From Mesorhizobium sp. NZP2298 (GTDB lineage: Bacteria > Pseudomonadota > Alphaproteobacteria > Rhizobiales > Rhizobiaceae): a DNA stretch of 64,000 nucleotides. Positions 25,816 through 35,245 of the stretch are shown piece after piece. Each line of letters begins with the position of its first letter. Position 1 is the first letter of the stretch. The stretch is taken from contig NZ_CP033365.1 of the NCBI RefSeq assembly GCF_013170825.1, forward strand, positions 4,848,001 through 4,912,000, written 5' to 3'. The position numbers were made by a program, and so were the translations under genes. The notes under the pieces are model-generated. The model was not told where the DNA came from. It worked only from the letters and a program-made list of their open reading frames with translations, and made no database searches.

Positions 25816-26871
25816 ATGGGCAGATACTTGAATGCGATTTCGACCGCCGCTCTTGGCGTGGTTCTCACCGCAGTGGCCGCGCAGGGTGCGGAGCCGATCA
25901 CCGTCGTCGGGTGGGGCGGCACGTGGGATAAGGCGTACAAGGAAGGCGTCTGGGACAAATATACGAAGCAGACCGGCGTGCCCGTCGTGCAGGAGGAGTG
26001 GGAGGGCGAGGTTGCCAAAGTCCGGGCACAGGTCCAATCAGGATCGATCACCTACGACCTAGTATCGGTGGAAGCGCCGGCAGCCGAGATCGGCTGCGCC
26101 GAAGGCCTGTTCGTTCCCCTCACCCCGGAGATCACCGGCGATCCCTCCAGTTATCTCGACGGCAGCGTGCACGAATGCGGTGTGGCGTCAGACACTTGGG
26201 CGACGATTCTCACCTACAACACCGACGTCTTCAAGGGCGACAGCGGGCCGAAGAGTTGGGCGGACTTCTGGAATGTCGACAAGTTCCCGGGCAAGCGCGG
26301 CGTCTTATCCCAGGCCCAGTACACTCTGGAAAACGCACTGATGGCGGATGGCGTAAAGCCGGCTGACGTCTACAAGGTTCTTTCCACGCCGGAAGGTGTT
26401 GATCGCGCTTTCGCCATGCTGGACAAGATCAGGCCGAACGCCGTCTGGTGGTCCGGAACGACCCAGGCCATCCAGAATCTCGACAGCGGCGAAGTCGTGA
26501 TGTCCGATCAATACAACGCACGCATCACCAACGAGGCGCTCAAGGAGAAGAAGCCTTACGCCATCGTGTGGGAGGCCGGCTTCTTCTACGGCACGGACAT
26601 CTGGGCGGTGGTCAAGGGTGCACCGCACGAGAAGGAGGCCCTGGATCTTCTCAAATGGTTCTCGGAACCTCAGAATCAGGCGGGCTTTTCGGCGCTCTAT
26701 GCCTACGGAACAGGTCGCAAGGAAGCGGCGCAGTTCATCCCTGCGGAACAACTCGCAAACTTGCCGACATCGCCGGAGCATCTGAAATACGGCATGGCCT
26801 ACGACAACGCCTTCTGGACCGAGCATAAGGAGGCGCTGGAGGAGCGCTTCAAGGCTTGGCTTGGAAAGTGA
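25816..26871 (+). CDS. PotD/opine-type ABC transporter substrate-binding protein
   Basis: A 351-aa periplasmic protein of the spermidine/putrescine-binding (SBP_bac_8/PotD) superfamily. The signal peptide is MGRYLNAISTAALGVVLTAV, with likely cleavage after AQG. The mature protein begins with ITVVGWGGTWDKAYKEG, a motif typical of this group. Segments such as SVEAPAAEIGCAEGLFVPL and VMSDQYNARITNEAL place it with amino-acid/opine importers. It is the first gene of a plus-strand operon with two permeases and an M20 hydrolase; the ATPase is on the other strand. Confidence 0.92.
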   Translation: MGRYLNAISTAALGVVLTAVAAQGAEPITVVGWGGTWDKAYKEGVWDKYTKQTGVPVVQEEWEGEVAKVRAQVQSGSITYDLVSVEAPAAEIGCAEGLFVPLTPEITGDPSSYLDGSVHECGVASDTWATILTYNTDVFKGDSGPKSWADFWNVDKFPGKRGVLSQAQYTLENALMADGVKPADVYKVLSTPEGVDRAFAMLDKIRPNAVWWSGTTQAIQNLDSGEVVMSDQYNARITNEALKEKKPYAIVWEAGFFYGTDIWAVVKGAPHEKEALDLLKWFSEPQNQAGFSALYAYGTGRKEAAQFIPAEQLANLPTSPEHLKYGMAYDNAFWTEHKEALEERFKAWLGK

Positions 26872-26894
26872 TGTTGCGGCGTGAGTGATAACCG

Positions 26895-28100
26895 ATGAAC
26901 CGGCGGCGGCACAGACGTGATGGACTTTTCATCTTGCTGGCGCTGCCGCTGATTCTCTTCGTGCTGGTCGTATTCCTGTGGCCGGTCGCTCGCTTCCTCG
27001 CTCTTTCGGTCGACAATTCCGACCTGTCGGACAATCTGACCCGGACTGTCGCCTCGCTTGACGGGTGGAATCCAGCACAGGGCCTACCCGGCGAAGACAC
27101 TTTCGTGGCGCTAGTGGACGATCTGGCCCGCGCGCGGCGTGCCGGCAGGGACGGTCTTGTCGGTCAACTGATCAATCAGCGCTTGGTGGGCACCCGCTTC
27201 CTCGTCATCAAGACCGCCAAGGACGCCGCCGCCGGCAAGTTCGACCAGCGCCCGTTGCGCGAAGCCGTGCTGGCCGCTTATCCGGGATGGTCCGACGTGA
27301 GCCTCTGGCGGACCATTGCCCTGCAGCGCAGCGCCTACACCGACTATTATCTGCTCGCCAGCCTCGACCTTCAGCGCGCGCCCGACGGGTCGATCGAGAA
27401 GGCTCCGGCGGACAAGGCGGTTTTCCTGGAGATCCTGTGGCGTACGGTGTGGATCAGTTTCGTGGTCACGATGATCTGCGCGGTCGTCGCGCTGCCGCTG
27501 GCGCAGGCGATCGTCAGCGCACCACCCGTACGGTCGCGAATACTGTTCGCGCTGGTGCTTTTTCCTCTATGGGTTTCGCTCCTCGTCCGCACTGTGATCT
27601 GGATCATCGTTCTGCAGAAGAACGGACCGATCAATTCCGCCCTCCTGGCAGTCGGATTGACAGACCATCCACTTTCCCTCGTCTATACGCGCTTTTCCCT
27701 CTACATCGCCATGGTCCAGGTACTGCTTCCGATGATGGTGCTTTCGCTGGTTTCGGTAATGCGCCGCATCCCGGCCAGCTATATGAGGGCCGCTCTTTCG
27801 CTCGGTGCCTCATGGTTGACGGCCTGGAGGCGCGTCCAATTGCCTCTTGTGATGCCTGGCCTTCTGTCCGGCGCGGCGATCGTCTTCGTGTTCGCGCTCG
27901 GCTACTATATCACGCCTACCCTTGTCGGCGGCCCCACCGACCAGATGATATCGTCCTACATAGCCTTCTACACCAACAAGACATTGAACTGGGGCATGGC
28001 GGCAGCGCTGTCGGTGCAGTTGCTGCTCATCCTGGCCGCCAGCGCGATACTGTTCTGGACCGCGGCGGCTTTGCTCAGGCGCTCGGCTGCCACCTCATGA
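26895..28100 (+). CDS. PotB-like ABC transporter permease with long periplasmic insertion
   Basis: A 401-aa permease of the BPD_transp_1 type. The coupling EAA-like loop reads YMRAALSLGASWLTAWRRVQLPL. Between TM1 (FILLALPLILFVLVVFLWPV) and TM2 there is an insertion of about 135 residues, much longer than the usual about 60 in PotB, with hydrophilic composition (residues 40-175). Such long insertions occur in some rhizobial members of this class, but their role is unknown. Its stop overlaps the ATG of the next permease. Confidence 0.9.
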   Translation: MNRRRHRRDGLFILLALPLILFVLVVFLWPVARFLALSVDNSDLSDNLTRTVASLDGWNPAQGLPGEDTFVALVDDLARARRAGRDGLVGQLINQRLVGTRFLVIKTAKDAAAGKFDQRPLREAVLAAYPGWSDVSLWRTIALQRSAYTDYYLLASLDLQRAPDGSIEKAPADKAVFLEILWRTVWISFVVTMICAVVALPLAQAIVSAPPVRSRILFALVLFPLWVSLLVRTVIWIIVLQKNGPINSALLAVGLTDHPLSLVYTRFSLYIAMVQVLLPMMVLSLVSVMRRIPASYMRAALSLGASWLTAWRRVQLPLVMPGLLSGAAIVFVFALGYYITPTLVGGPTDQMISSYIAFYTNKTLNWGMAAALSVQLLLILAASAILFWTAAALLRRSAATS

Positions 28101-28897
28101 ACGCCGCAACGCTTCGCAGCCGGGCCATGTATATCTACGCAGCCCTGCTACTTGCCTTCATGCTGGGGCCACTTCTCATTGTCGTGCCTATGTCACTGAC
28201 CAGCGGCACTTCGCTCACCTTCCCAACTCCTGGATATTCTTGGCGCTGGTTTCGTGAACTTGCGGACGATCCGCGCTGGCTGTCCTCCTTCGTCAACTCG
28301 GTGCTGATCGCCTCGAGCGTGACCCTGCTGTCCAGCGTCCTCGGCATACCGGCGGCGATGGCGCTTGCCTGGACGAAATTCCCTGGCAAGCGGGTCATCT
28401 ATGCGATCATCGCCGCGCCACTGGTCGTTCCGGTGGTAATCGTCGGCGTGGCCGCCTTTTCCTTTTTCTCGGCCCTGGGGATGGTCGGGAACAAGCTTTC
28501 CATAATCCTCACCCACACCGCCCTTGCCGTGCCGGTGATGTTGACCACCGTCATGGCCAGCCTCTCGAATTTCGACAGGACGCTGGTGCGCGCGGCTGCA
28601 TCGCTTGGGGCAGGTCCGCTGCTCATATTCTTCAGGGTCGTCTTGCCGTTGATCGCGCCCGGCGTTGTCAGCGGCGCCATCATTGCCTTCATCATCTCGT
28701 TCGACGAAGTCGTGGTGGCAAGCTTCCTGTCGACGGGCGAGGAGCGCACCCTTCCGCGCATGATCTTCTCCGGCGTCCGGGAATCCATCAGTCCGGCAAT
28801 CGCCTCCGCCGCAGTCCTGCTTGTCCTTTTCTCGGCAATCCTGCTGATCTTGATCGGCTGGCTCCAGTCAAGGACTTCGAAATCCCGAGCCTCATGA
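28097..28897 (+). CDS. PotC-like ABC transporter permease
   Basis: A 266-aa permease, partner of the one before. It has six helices, starting MNAATLRSRAMYIYAALLLA; the coupling loop is LVRAAASLGAGPLLIFFRVVLPL. The motif AFIISFDEVVVASFLS near residue 200 is typical of PotC. The ATGA overlap with the preceding gene (28097-28100) fixes the start. Its own 3' end overlaps the M20 hydrolase. Confidence 0.93.
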   Translation: MNAATLRSRAMYIYAALLLAFMLGPLLIVVPMSLTSGTSLTFPTPGYSWRWFRELADDPRWLSSFVNSVLIASSVTLLSSVLGIPAAMALAWTKFPGKRVIYAIIAAPLVVPVVIVGVAAFSFFSALGMVGNKLSIILTHTALAVPVMLTTVMASLSNFDRTLVRAAASLGAGPLLIFFRVVLPLIAPGVVSGAIIAFIISFDEVVVASFLSTGEERTLPRMIFSGVRESISPAIASAAVLLVLFSAILLILIGWLQSRTSKSRAS

Positions 28898-30075
28898 TGA
28901 ACATTCTCCCGTCTATCCGTCAGTTGGAAAGCCAGATGGGCGAATGGCGGCGGCACCTGCACCAGAATCCCGAACTTGGCTTCGAGGAGATCGAGACGGC
29001 GCGTTTCGTCACCGACAAGCTGCGCGGCTTTGGCATCGAGACCGTGGAGGGCGTGGGCCGCACCGGCGTGGTCGGAACCCTGCGCGGGAGGCTGGGCGAC
29101 GGGCCTTGCGTCGGCATACGCGCCGACATGGATGCTCTCCCCATGACGGAGGTTCGCGATCTTCCGCACGCCTCCCGCTTTCCGGGCAAGATGCATGGCT
29201 GCGGCCATGACGGCCATACCGCGACATTGCTCGGCGCGGCTGCGGCGCTCGCCAGGTCTCCAGAATTCGCGGGCACGGTGCGATTCATCTTCCAGCCGGG
29301 AGAGGAAGGATGCGGCGGCGCCCTCGCCATGCTCGACGACGGGCTTTTCGAGCGATTTCACTGCGACGAAATCTACGCCTTTCACAATGTCGAGCGCCCG
29401 GTCGGACAGGTCGTTGTCCACGACAGCGTAGTGGCGGCTGCCGCAACGCGGTTCACGATCGTCGTTCATGGCAGTGGTGGCCATGCAGCGACGCCCCACA
29501 TGACGATCGATCCGCTGCCGACCGCCGCCCGCATCCTTCTGGCGATTGAGGCACTGCCCGGCAGGCTGACCGACGCAGCTTCGCCGGCGATCGTCACCGT
29601 CGGAAGCATCCATGCCGGGGAAGCGTTCAATACGATCCCCGACAAGGCGGTGCTGGTGGGCACCGTGCGCTGCTTCAACGATGAGGTGCTGCGCGTTCTG
29701 GAGGCCGGCATAAAACGGGTATGCGATGGCGAGGCATCCATCAGCGGCGCACGTGTCGAGATCACCAGCGAAGTTCTCTTCGCACCGACGGTGAACGCAG
29801 CCGAGCCGGCAAGCGTGGTCACCCGTGTGGCGGCGGAAATCGTCGGGCAGGAAAACCTTGTTCTCGGTCCGCCGGCGGAAATGGGATCCGAGGATTTCTC
29901 CTTCATGCTGCAGCGGCGTCCGGGCTGCTACTTCCTGATCGGCCAGGCCGACGACGACCACCGGGCGGTCGCCCACGACACCCGCTACGACTTCAACGAT
30001 CGAATCCTGTCTATCGGCGCCAGCATATGGGTCAGGCTCGTGGAACACAGGCTGGCGAAGCGGGACGTCCTTTAG
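28894..30075 (+). CDS. M20-family amidohydrolase (hippurate-hydrolase-like)
   Basis: A 393-aa metal-dependent amidohydrolase of the M20D group, which removes acyl or carbamoyl groups from amino acids. The metal motifs are VGIRADMDALPMTE, MHGCGHDGHTATLLG with the binuclear-site histidines, and the catalytic FQPGEEGCGGALAMLDD; the last ligand region is AEMGSEDFSFML. The dimerisation lid domain sits at about residues 185-295. It closes the importer operon, with an ATGATGA overlap, suggesting that the imported compound is an N-acyl or N-carbamoyl amino acid. ATG 28897 is an equally possible start. Confidence 0.92.
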   Translation: MMNILPSIRQLESQMGEWRRHLHQNPELGFEEIETARFVTDKLRGFGIETVEGVGRTGVVGTLRGRLGDGPCVGIRADMDALPMTEVRDLPHASRFPGKMHGCGHDGHTATLLGAAAALARSPEFAGTVRFIFQPGEEGCGGALAMLDDGLFERFHCDEIYAFHNVERPVGQVVVHDSVVAAAATRFTIVVHGSGGHAATPHMTIDPLPTAARILLAIEALPGRLTDAASPAIVTVGSIHAGEAFNTIPDKAVLVGTVRCFNDEVLRVLEAGIKRVCDGEASISGARVEITSEVLFAPTVNAAEPASVVTRVAAEIVGQENLVLGPPAEMGSEDFSFMLQRRPGCYFLIGQADDDHRAVAHDTRYDFNDRILSIGASIWVRLVEHRLAKRDVL

Positions 30076-30282
30076 AGCCGTTCAGCTCTCACGGAATCGC
30101 CGAACCGCTCTCTGTGTTTTGACAATTCCGGACGGAAAACCGTTACACCTTTCCTGGATTTGTTCCAGGTGCATCGCACGAAGCCGGCGATGGCCGTCGA
30201 AGGCTGCCCGAGCGGGAGGCTGCCTCATCGGATCAATTGTCCAGTGACGCAGACCTCACACCCGCGGTCCAATTGGTCAACC

Positions 30283-30300
30283 CATATTTGATCAAATATG
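30283..30300. promoter_or_regulatory. Candidate GntR operator, 18-bp perfect palindrome
   Basis: CATATTTGATCAAATATG is perfectly symmetrical over 18 bp. It contains the same ATTTGATCAAAT core found at 25779. Confidence 0.75.
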
Positions 30301-30314
30301 GGTTGACATGGGTG

Positions 30315-30329
30315 CATATTTGATCAAAT
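30315..30329. promoter_or_regulatory. Candidate GntR operator, second site
   Basis: CATATTTGATCAAAT repeats the core 32 bp (three helical turns) from the first site, centre to centre. This spacing would let two dimers bind the same DNA face. Confidence 0.72.
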
Positions 30330-30376
30330 CCTATCTCGGCTTAACGGAGAAATAGCTCATGGGAGGAGAAGAGCCG

Positions 30377-32161
30377 ATGCTCGCGGAATTCGATCCGCTG
30401 CTGCTTGCTGTCCTCTCGAACCGGATGCAGTCGATCGTTCGCGAAATGTCGAACATCGTGAAAAAGGCAAGCCGCTCGACGGCGATCACCAATGCACGCG
30501 ATTTCTCATGCGGTCTTCTGACATTCGATCACCGGCTGGTCTGCGTCGAGGAGGCGATGCCCGTTCACGTCACCGCGATGGATCTCTCGACCCGGCCGGC
30601 AACGGAACTTTTCGACGACATCGCCGAGGGAGATGCCTTCTTCTCCAACAGCCCGTATCACGGCGGTACCCACCATGCCGACATGACGCTGTGCGTTCCG
30701 GTCTATCTCGACGGGGTACCGATGTTCTGGACCGTCGCACGGTCGCATCACGCCGATACCGGGGCGCATGTTCCCACCACGATGGATGCCTACATGCGCA
30801 ATGTCTACGAGGAAGGCATGCACATCCCCGTCGTGCGCTTCCAGTCCCGATATCGGGACCGCGAGGACGTCATCCGCTGGTGCCGGCAGAACATACGCGA
30901 GAGTCACATCTGGTACGGCGACTATCAGGCGCAGGTCGGCGCCGCCAGGACCGCCGAGACGAGGCTGAAGGAACTTGGCGCGCGCTATGGCCGCGAGACG
31001 ATCCTCGCCTTTCTTGATGCATGGATGGACTATGGCCGCCGAAGGGCGCAAGCCGCGATTGCCGCCTTGCCTGCCGGAACGCTGTCATGGACATGCTGGC
31101 ACGACCCGGTGCCAGGCGTCGCCGAGAACGGCGTGGCGATCACCGCGAAGGTCACGATCCAGCCCGAGGCCGGCAAGATCGTGGTGGACCTGCGCGACAA
31201 TCCCGATTGCGTTGACGGCGGCATCAACCTCTCAGAGGCATGCGCCACCGGCGCGGGGCGGATCGGCGTCTTCTACAATCTGGACCCGTCCCTGCCCCAC
31301 AATGATGGTTCGGCAAGCTGCATCGACGTGCTGCTGCGCGACGGATGCATTGTCGGGCGCCCCACCTATCCAGCGGGAACGTCCAACGCCACGATGGGCA
31401 TAAACGACAGGCTCATCAATGCAGTCCAATGCGCCTTCGCCCAGTTGGGGAGTCCCTATGGCCTGGCCGAGGGCGGAACGGAATTCGGCGCGAACATGGG
31501 CGTTATCTCCGGCACTGACGACCGTTCCGGAGCATCGTCGCCCTACATCAACATGCTGTTCCTCGGCCTGTCGACCGGCCCGGCGGTTCACGGACATGAC
31601 GGCTGGCTTACATACGAGGCGCCCAATGGCGGCGGCGTGCTGGCGCTCGACCAGGTCGAGATCGACGAGATGACCTATCCCATCCTTGTCGAGGAGCGGA
31701 AAATCGCAGCCAATGCCTTGGGCATGGGGCAATGGAACGGCGCGCCCGCGATGCAGGGCGTCTATCGGCCGCTGTCGCAGGCAATGACCGTGGCCTATTG
31801 CAGTGACGGCGACGTCAATCCGCCCCGCGGCGTGGTTGGCGGACGCGACGGCACCCGCGCCATAAACGCCAAACGCTTGGCCGATGGCAGCGAGTTTGCG
31901 CTGCCGGCCTTTCACATGGAAACGCTTGGCGCGGGCGAGCGCATTGTGTTCCGCACCGTTTCCGGCGGTGGGTATGGTGCACCTTTCGACCGTGACCCCG
32001 CGCGCGTAGCCCGTGACGCCGATCGTGGCTGGATCGACACGGCAATGGCCAGAGACGTCTATGGCGTCGCACTCGTCCACGCCGAAAATGGCATCGACCA
32101 TGTCGTCGACACCCAGGAAACCGCGCGGCTCCGGTCCGTATCGACGGAAGGAGTCGACTGA
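30377..32161 (+). CDS. Hydantoinase B / oxoprolinase-type subunit
   Basis: A 594-aa subunit of an ATP-dependent amide-ring-opening enzyme (HyuB family, related to 5-oxoprolinase and N-methylhydantoinase). Family segments are HVTAMDLSTRPATELFDDIA, FFSNSPYHGGTHHADMTLCV (metal/active-site region) and RSHHADTGAHVPTTM. The C-terminal region ends with GAGERIVFRTVSGGGYGAPF. Start choice: ATG 30377 is preceded by a strong GGGAGGAGAA, eight bases away, which lies inside the longer frame beginning at ATG 30359; the latter is therefore rejected. It overlaps hyuA by one base. Confidence 0.92.
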   Translation: MLAEFDPLLLAVLSNRMQSIVREMSNIVKKASRSTAITNARDFSCGLLTFDHRLVCVEEAMPVHVTAMDLSTRPATELFDDIAEGDAFFSNSPYHGGTHHADMTLCVPVYLDGVPMFWTVARSHHADTGAHVPTTMDAYMRNVYEEGMHIPVVRFQSRYRDREDVIRWCRQNIRESHIWYGDYQAQVGAARTAETRLKELGARYGRETILAFLDAWMDYGRRRAQAAIAALPAGTLSWTCWHDPVPGVAENGVAITAKVTIQPEAGKIVVDLRDNPDCVDGGINLSEACATGAGRIGVFYNLDPSLPHNDGSASCIDVLLRDGCIVGRPTYPAGTSNATMGINDRLINAVQCAFAQLGSPYGLAEGGTEFGANMGVISGTDDRSGASSPYINMLFLGLSTGPAVHGHDGWLTYEAPNGGGVLALDQVEIDEMTYPILVEERKIAANALGMGQWNGAPAMQGVYRPLSQAMTVAYCSDGDVNPPRGVVGGRDGTRAINAKRLADGSEFALPAFHMETLGAGERIVFRTVSGGGYGAPFDRDPARVARDADRGWIDTAMARDVYGVALVHAENGIDHVVDTQETARLRSVSTEGVD

Positions 32162-34224
32162 TGTTCCGTGTCGGTATCGATATAGGCGGGACCTTCACGG
32201 ACTGCGTGGTCCAGACCCCCGAAGGGCGGGTGGTCATCGTCAAGAGCCCATCGACGCCCGGCGATTTCGCCAGGGGCTTCATGAACGCGCTCAAGGTGGC
32301 GGCGGATCGCTTCGCGCTCAACCTTGCGGATTTCCTCGCCCGAGTCGACGTCATCGTCCACGGCACCACGGTCTCGACCAACGCCCTGGTCACGCGGCGC
32401 ACCGCGCCAACCGGGCTGCTCGCCACGCGCGGCCATCCCGACGTGCTGACGCTTCGGGAAGCCCCTCGAAAAAAGGCGTGGGACTGGCGGCTGGACTATC
32501 CCGACCCGTTCGTGCCCCGAAACCGGACGATGGAAGTCGGCGGCCGCATCGATTCGCTGGGCAACGAAGTCGAGCCCCTGTCCGAGGCGGACGTGCGCGC
32601 CGCGGCCAGGCTGCTTCGCCAGGCCGGTGTGGAGGCGATCGCGGTCAGCCTCCTATGGGCCTTCGTCAACCCTTCCCACGAACTGCGTGCCGCCGAGATC
32701 ATAGAGGAGGAGTGGCCGGGCGTACCCGTCAGTCTCGGTCACCGCGTGAACCCTATTCCGCGTGAATACCGGCGCACCATCGCGACCGCCATCGACGCGT
32801 CGCTGCGGCCGGTCGTGAACGCCTACATCGAGGCATTGACCGGCGCGCTCGCCGAAGCCGGCTTTCGGGGCAAACTGCTGATCGCCAATTGCACCGGCGG
32901 GATGATGCCGCCCGACGAGATCATCGGCAGCCCTATCCAGTCGGTCATGTCGGGACCCACGATGGCCCCGGTCGCCGCACGGCACGCGGTCCCCGGCCAA
33001 GATGTCGTGGTGGCGGACATGGGCGGCACGACATTCGACGTCGCGGCGATCCGTTCCGGCCAGATCCTGGTGACACCGGAAGCGATGGTCTACGACCATG
33101 ACATGCTCGGCTTGCCCAAGGTCGACGTGCGGTCCGTGGGCGCGGGCGGCGGCTCGATCGCCTGGGTCGATGACGGCGGTCTTCTTCATGTCGGTCCCCA
33201 GAGCGCCGGCGCCCGGCCCGGCCCGGCCTGCTACGGGCACGGCGGAGATCAGGCGACCGTCACCGACGCCAATGTCGTGCTCGGCATCATTGATCCGGAC
33301 TTCTTCCTCGGGGGAGCGATCCGGCTGGACAGGAACCTCGCCGAGCAGGCGGTCGACCGCATAGCTGGGCAATTGCGCATAGGCCGCCTGGAGGCAGCCT
33401 ACGCAATCCATGCCACGTCGAACCACAACATGATCGGCGCCATCGAGGACATCACCGTCAATGAGGGGCTCAATCCCCGCGACAGCCTGATCGTCACGGG
33501 CGGCGGCGCGACGGGGTGCCACATCGCCGGCATGGCGCAGGCACTCGGCCTGCCGCGCTTCATGGTGCCGCGCCTTTCGTCCGGCCTCAGCGCCTTTGGC
33601 GGTCTGGTGTCGGATATACGCTGGCAGGTTTCGGCGAGCGCCTATTCGGACAGCGGCAATTTCGCCATCAGCCGCGTAAACGCGGCTCTGGCGGACCTGC
33701 TGCGGCGCTGCAACGGCTTTCTGGATCGTTCGGGCGTTTCCCATGAGAGCCGTTCGATCGAGGTCGCGTTCATGGGCCGCTACCAGTTCCAGTCATGGGA
33801 AATCGAGGTGCCGTTCATCCTGCCCGCGGGCGGCGTGTTCACATCGGCCGATCTTGCAGGTCTGACCGACGCCTTCCACGACATGCATCGCCGCGTCTAT
33901 GGAATATCGGACGAGGGCAACCGGGTGGAATTCGTCTCCTGGAAGATGACGGCGGTCGGTCACACCAACCCACGGCCGGCAGCCCCCGCTCCAGGCAAGG
34001 AAGCTCCCCTGGCTGCGCCGAAGGCGAAGTCCGAGAGGGCCGTATGTTTCGAGCCGGGAGCGAAGGCTCGCGCGATCCCTGTGTACGACGGATCGGCCTT
34101 TGGAGCGGCCTCGGGGATACGCGGACCCGCAATCATCGAGGAGGAGACGACGACGCTGCTCCTGCTGCCCGGCATGGCGGCGCGCGTCGATGCGGACGGC
34201 AACTACTGGGTGGAATGCTCGTGA
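32161..34224 (+). CDS. Hydantoinase A / oxoprolinase-type ATP-binding subunit
   Basis: A 687-aa ATP-binding subunit of the HyuA family. The phosphate-binding motif FRVGIDIGGTFTDCVVQTPE is at the N terminus, and a second motif VVADMGGTTFDVAAIRSG follows near residue 280. GGGSIAWVDDGG and VTGGGATGCHIAG are conserved. The enzyme couples ATP hydrolysis to opening of a cyclic amide. ATGA overlap with HyuB and 40 bp to the next gene place it in one long operon. The ring substrate cannot be read from sequence; hydantoin, oxoproline, or a lactam are the options. Confidence 0.92.
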   Translation: MFRVGIDIGGTFTDCVVQTPEGRVVIVKSPSTPGDFARGFMNALKVAADRFALNLADFLARVDVIVHGTTVSTNALVTRRTAPTGLLATRGHPDVLTLREAPRKKAWDWRLDYPDPFVPRNRTMEVGGRIDSLGNEVEPLSEADVRAAARLLRQAGVEAIAVSLLWAFVNPSHELRAAEIIEEEWPGVPVSLGHRVNPIPREYRRTIATAIDASLRPVVNAYIEALTGALAEAGFRGKLLIANCTGGMMPPDEIIGSPIQSVMSGPTMAPVAARHAVPGQDVVVADMGGTTFDVAAIRSGQILVTPEAMVYDHDMLGLPKVDVRSVGAGGGSIAWVDDGGLLHVGPQSAGARPGPACYGHGGDQATVTDANVVLGIIDPDFFLGGAIRLDRNLAEQAVDRIAGQLRIGRLEAAYAIHATSNHNMIGAIEDITVNEGLNPRDSLIVTGGGATGCHIAGMAQALGLPRFMVPRLSSGLSAFGGLVSDIRWQVSASAYSDSGNFAISRVNAALADLLRRCNGFLDRSGVSHESRSIEVAFMGRYQFQSWEIEVPFILPAGGVFTSADLAGLTDAFHDMHRRVYGISDEGNRVEFVSWKMTAVGHTNPRPAAPAPGKEAPLAAPKAKSERAVCFEPGAKARAIPVYDGSAFGAASGIRGPAIIEEETTTLLLLPGMAARVDADGNYWVECS

Positions 34225-34264
34225 TGGCAGAAAACGTCAACAACCAGAGATGGGGACAACGACA

Positions 34265-35245
34265 ATGAAAATTGGATTGCGCCAAACTTATCTTGCACTG
34301 GCATTCGCCACTGCTCTTTCCGCGCCCGCCGGCGCCGTCGATCTTTCCGGCAAGCACCTCATACTGGTCAGCTGCGGCCCGTCCAATCCGTGGTGCAAGA
34401 CCTTCAACGAGCGCATCACCGGAATTCTGAAGGAGACCGGCGTCAAGATCACGGTGCTGGAGAATGATCTCGACCCGGTGCAGGTCAATCAGCAGGTGGC
34501 GCAGGCAGTGGCACAGAAGCCGGACCTCATCATGGTCGAGCCGGCCGATGACAAGTCCCTCATCGCCGCGATCAAGAAAGCCAAGGCCGCCGGCGTTTCG
34601 GTTCTTTACATGGACAGCCCTGCCGACCCGGCAATCATGGAAGACATCGCGCTGCAGGTGGTCGCCGACAATTACGCGCTCGGAAAGTTCGCCGGCGAGA
34701 ACATAGTGGAAGGGCTCAAGGCACAAGGCCGCAAGGAGGCCAATGTCATCGCCATTACGGGCTCGGCCGGCACCGCGATGGTGGCGGAGCGGCAGCGCGG
34801 CTTCATGGACGCCATGGCGCAAGAACCGGCATACAAAGTCGTCGAGGTGCAGGCCAACAACTGGGATCCAGTCGAAAGCGGCCGCATGGCCCAGCAGCTC
34901 TTTGCAAAGTACGGGTCCCAGGGCGGCATACAGGGCGTGCGCGCCGACGCGGACTACATGGCGATCCCCGTCCTGGAGGCGGCGCGTCAGGCCGGCCTGA
35001 AGCTGGGCGGCAAGGATGGGCTCGTCGTGTCCGGAAGCACCTGCTCGCCGGAGGGCATCGCCGCCATCAAAACCGGAGACATGATCGGCACGGCGACGGC
35101 GGATCCCTGGACCCAGGGCGAGGCAAGCGCCAACGCCGCTATCAAGTTCCTCAGCGGAGAGCCCGTCGAGAAGACGGTGAAGGTGCCCGAGTACCGTGTC
35201 ACCGCCGCGAATGTCGACCAGTATGGCGAGGTCTGCGCGAAATGA
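34265..35245 (+). CDS. Sugar-type ABC transporter substrate-binding protein (RbsB-like)
   Basis: A 326-aa periplasmic protein of the peripla_BP_4 group. The signal peptide is MKIGLRQTYLALAFATALSA, with cleavage probably after GAV or AGA. The first strand LILVSCGPSNPWCKTFNERI and the motif PDLIMVEPADDKSLI are typical. It contains several cysteines (CGPSNPWC, STCSPEG, GEVCAK) that could form a disulfide. The start is ATG 34265; the longer frame beginning upstream runs into hyuA. Its stop overlaps the ATPase ATG. Confidence 0.9.
   Translation: MKIGLRQTYLALAFATALSAPAGAVDLSGKHLILVSCGPSNPWCKTFNERITGILKETGVKITVLENDLDPVQVNQQVAQAVAQKPDLIMVEPADDKSLIAAIKKAKAAGVSVLYMDSPADPAIMEDIALQVVADNYALGKFAGENIVEGLKAQGRKEANVIAITGSAGTAMVAERQRGFMDAMAQEPAYKVVEVQANNWDPVESGRMAQQLFAKYGSQGGIQGVRADADYMAIPVLEAARQAGLKLGGKDGLVVSGSTCSPEGIAAIKTGDMIGTATADPWTQGEASANAAIKFLSGEPVEKTVKVPEYRVTAANVDQYGEVCAK

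Larger units (their letters stand above)
30076..30376 (+). promoter_or_regulatory. Promoter region of the hyuB operon
   Basis: This 301-bp gap carries two operator palindromes (listed separately) and a good -35 box, TTGACA (30303-30308), between them. The -10 element is unclear; bases about 17-20 further fall in the second palindrome, so a bound repressor would block the promoter. No open frame of note is present. Confidence 0.55.

Noticed and set aside
27065..28096. Upstream part of a 610-codon frame ending in the PotC-like permease
   Set aside because: Shifted frame of the PotB-like gene. The ATGA overlap at 28097 gives the real start.
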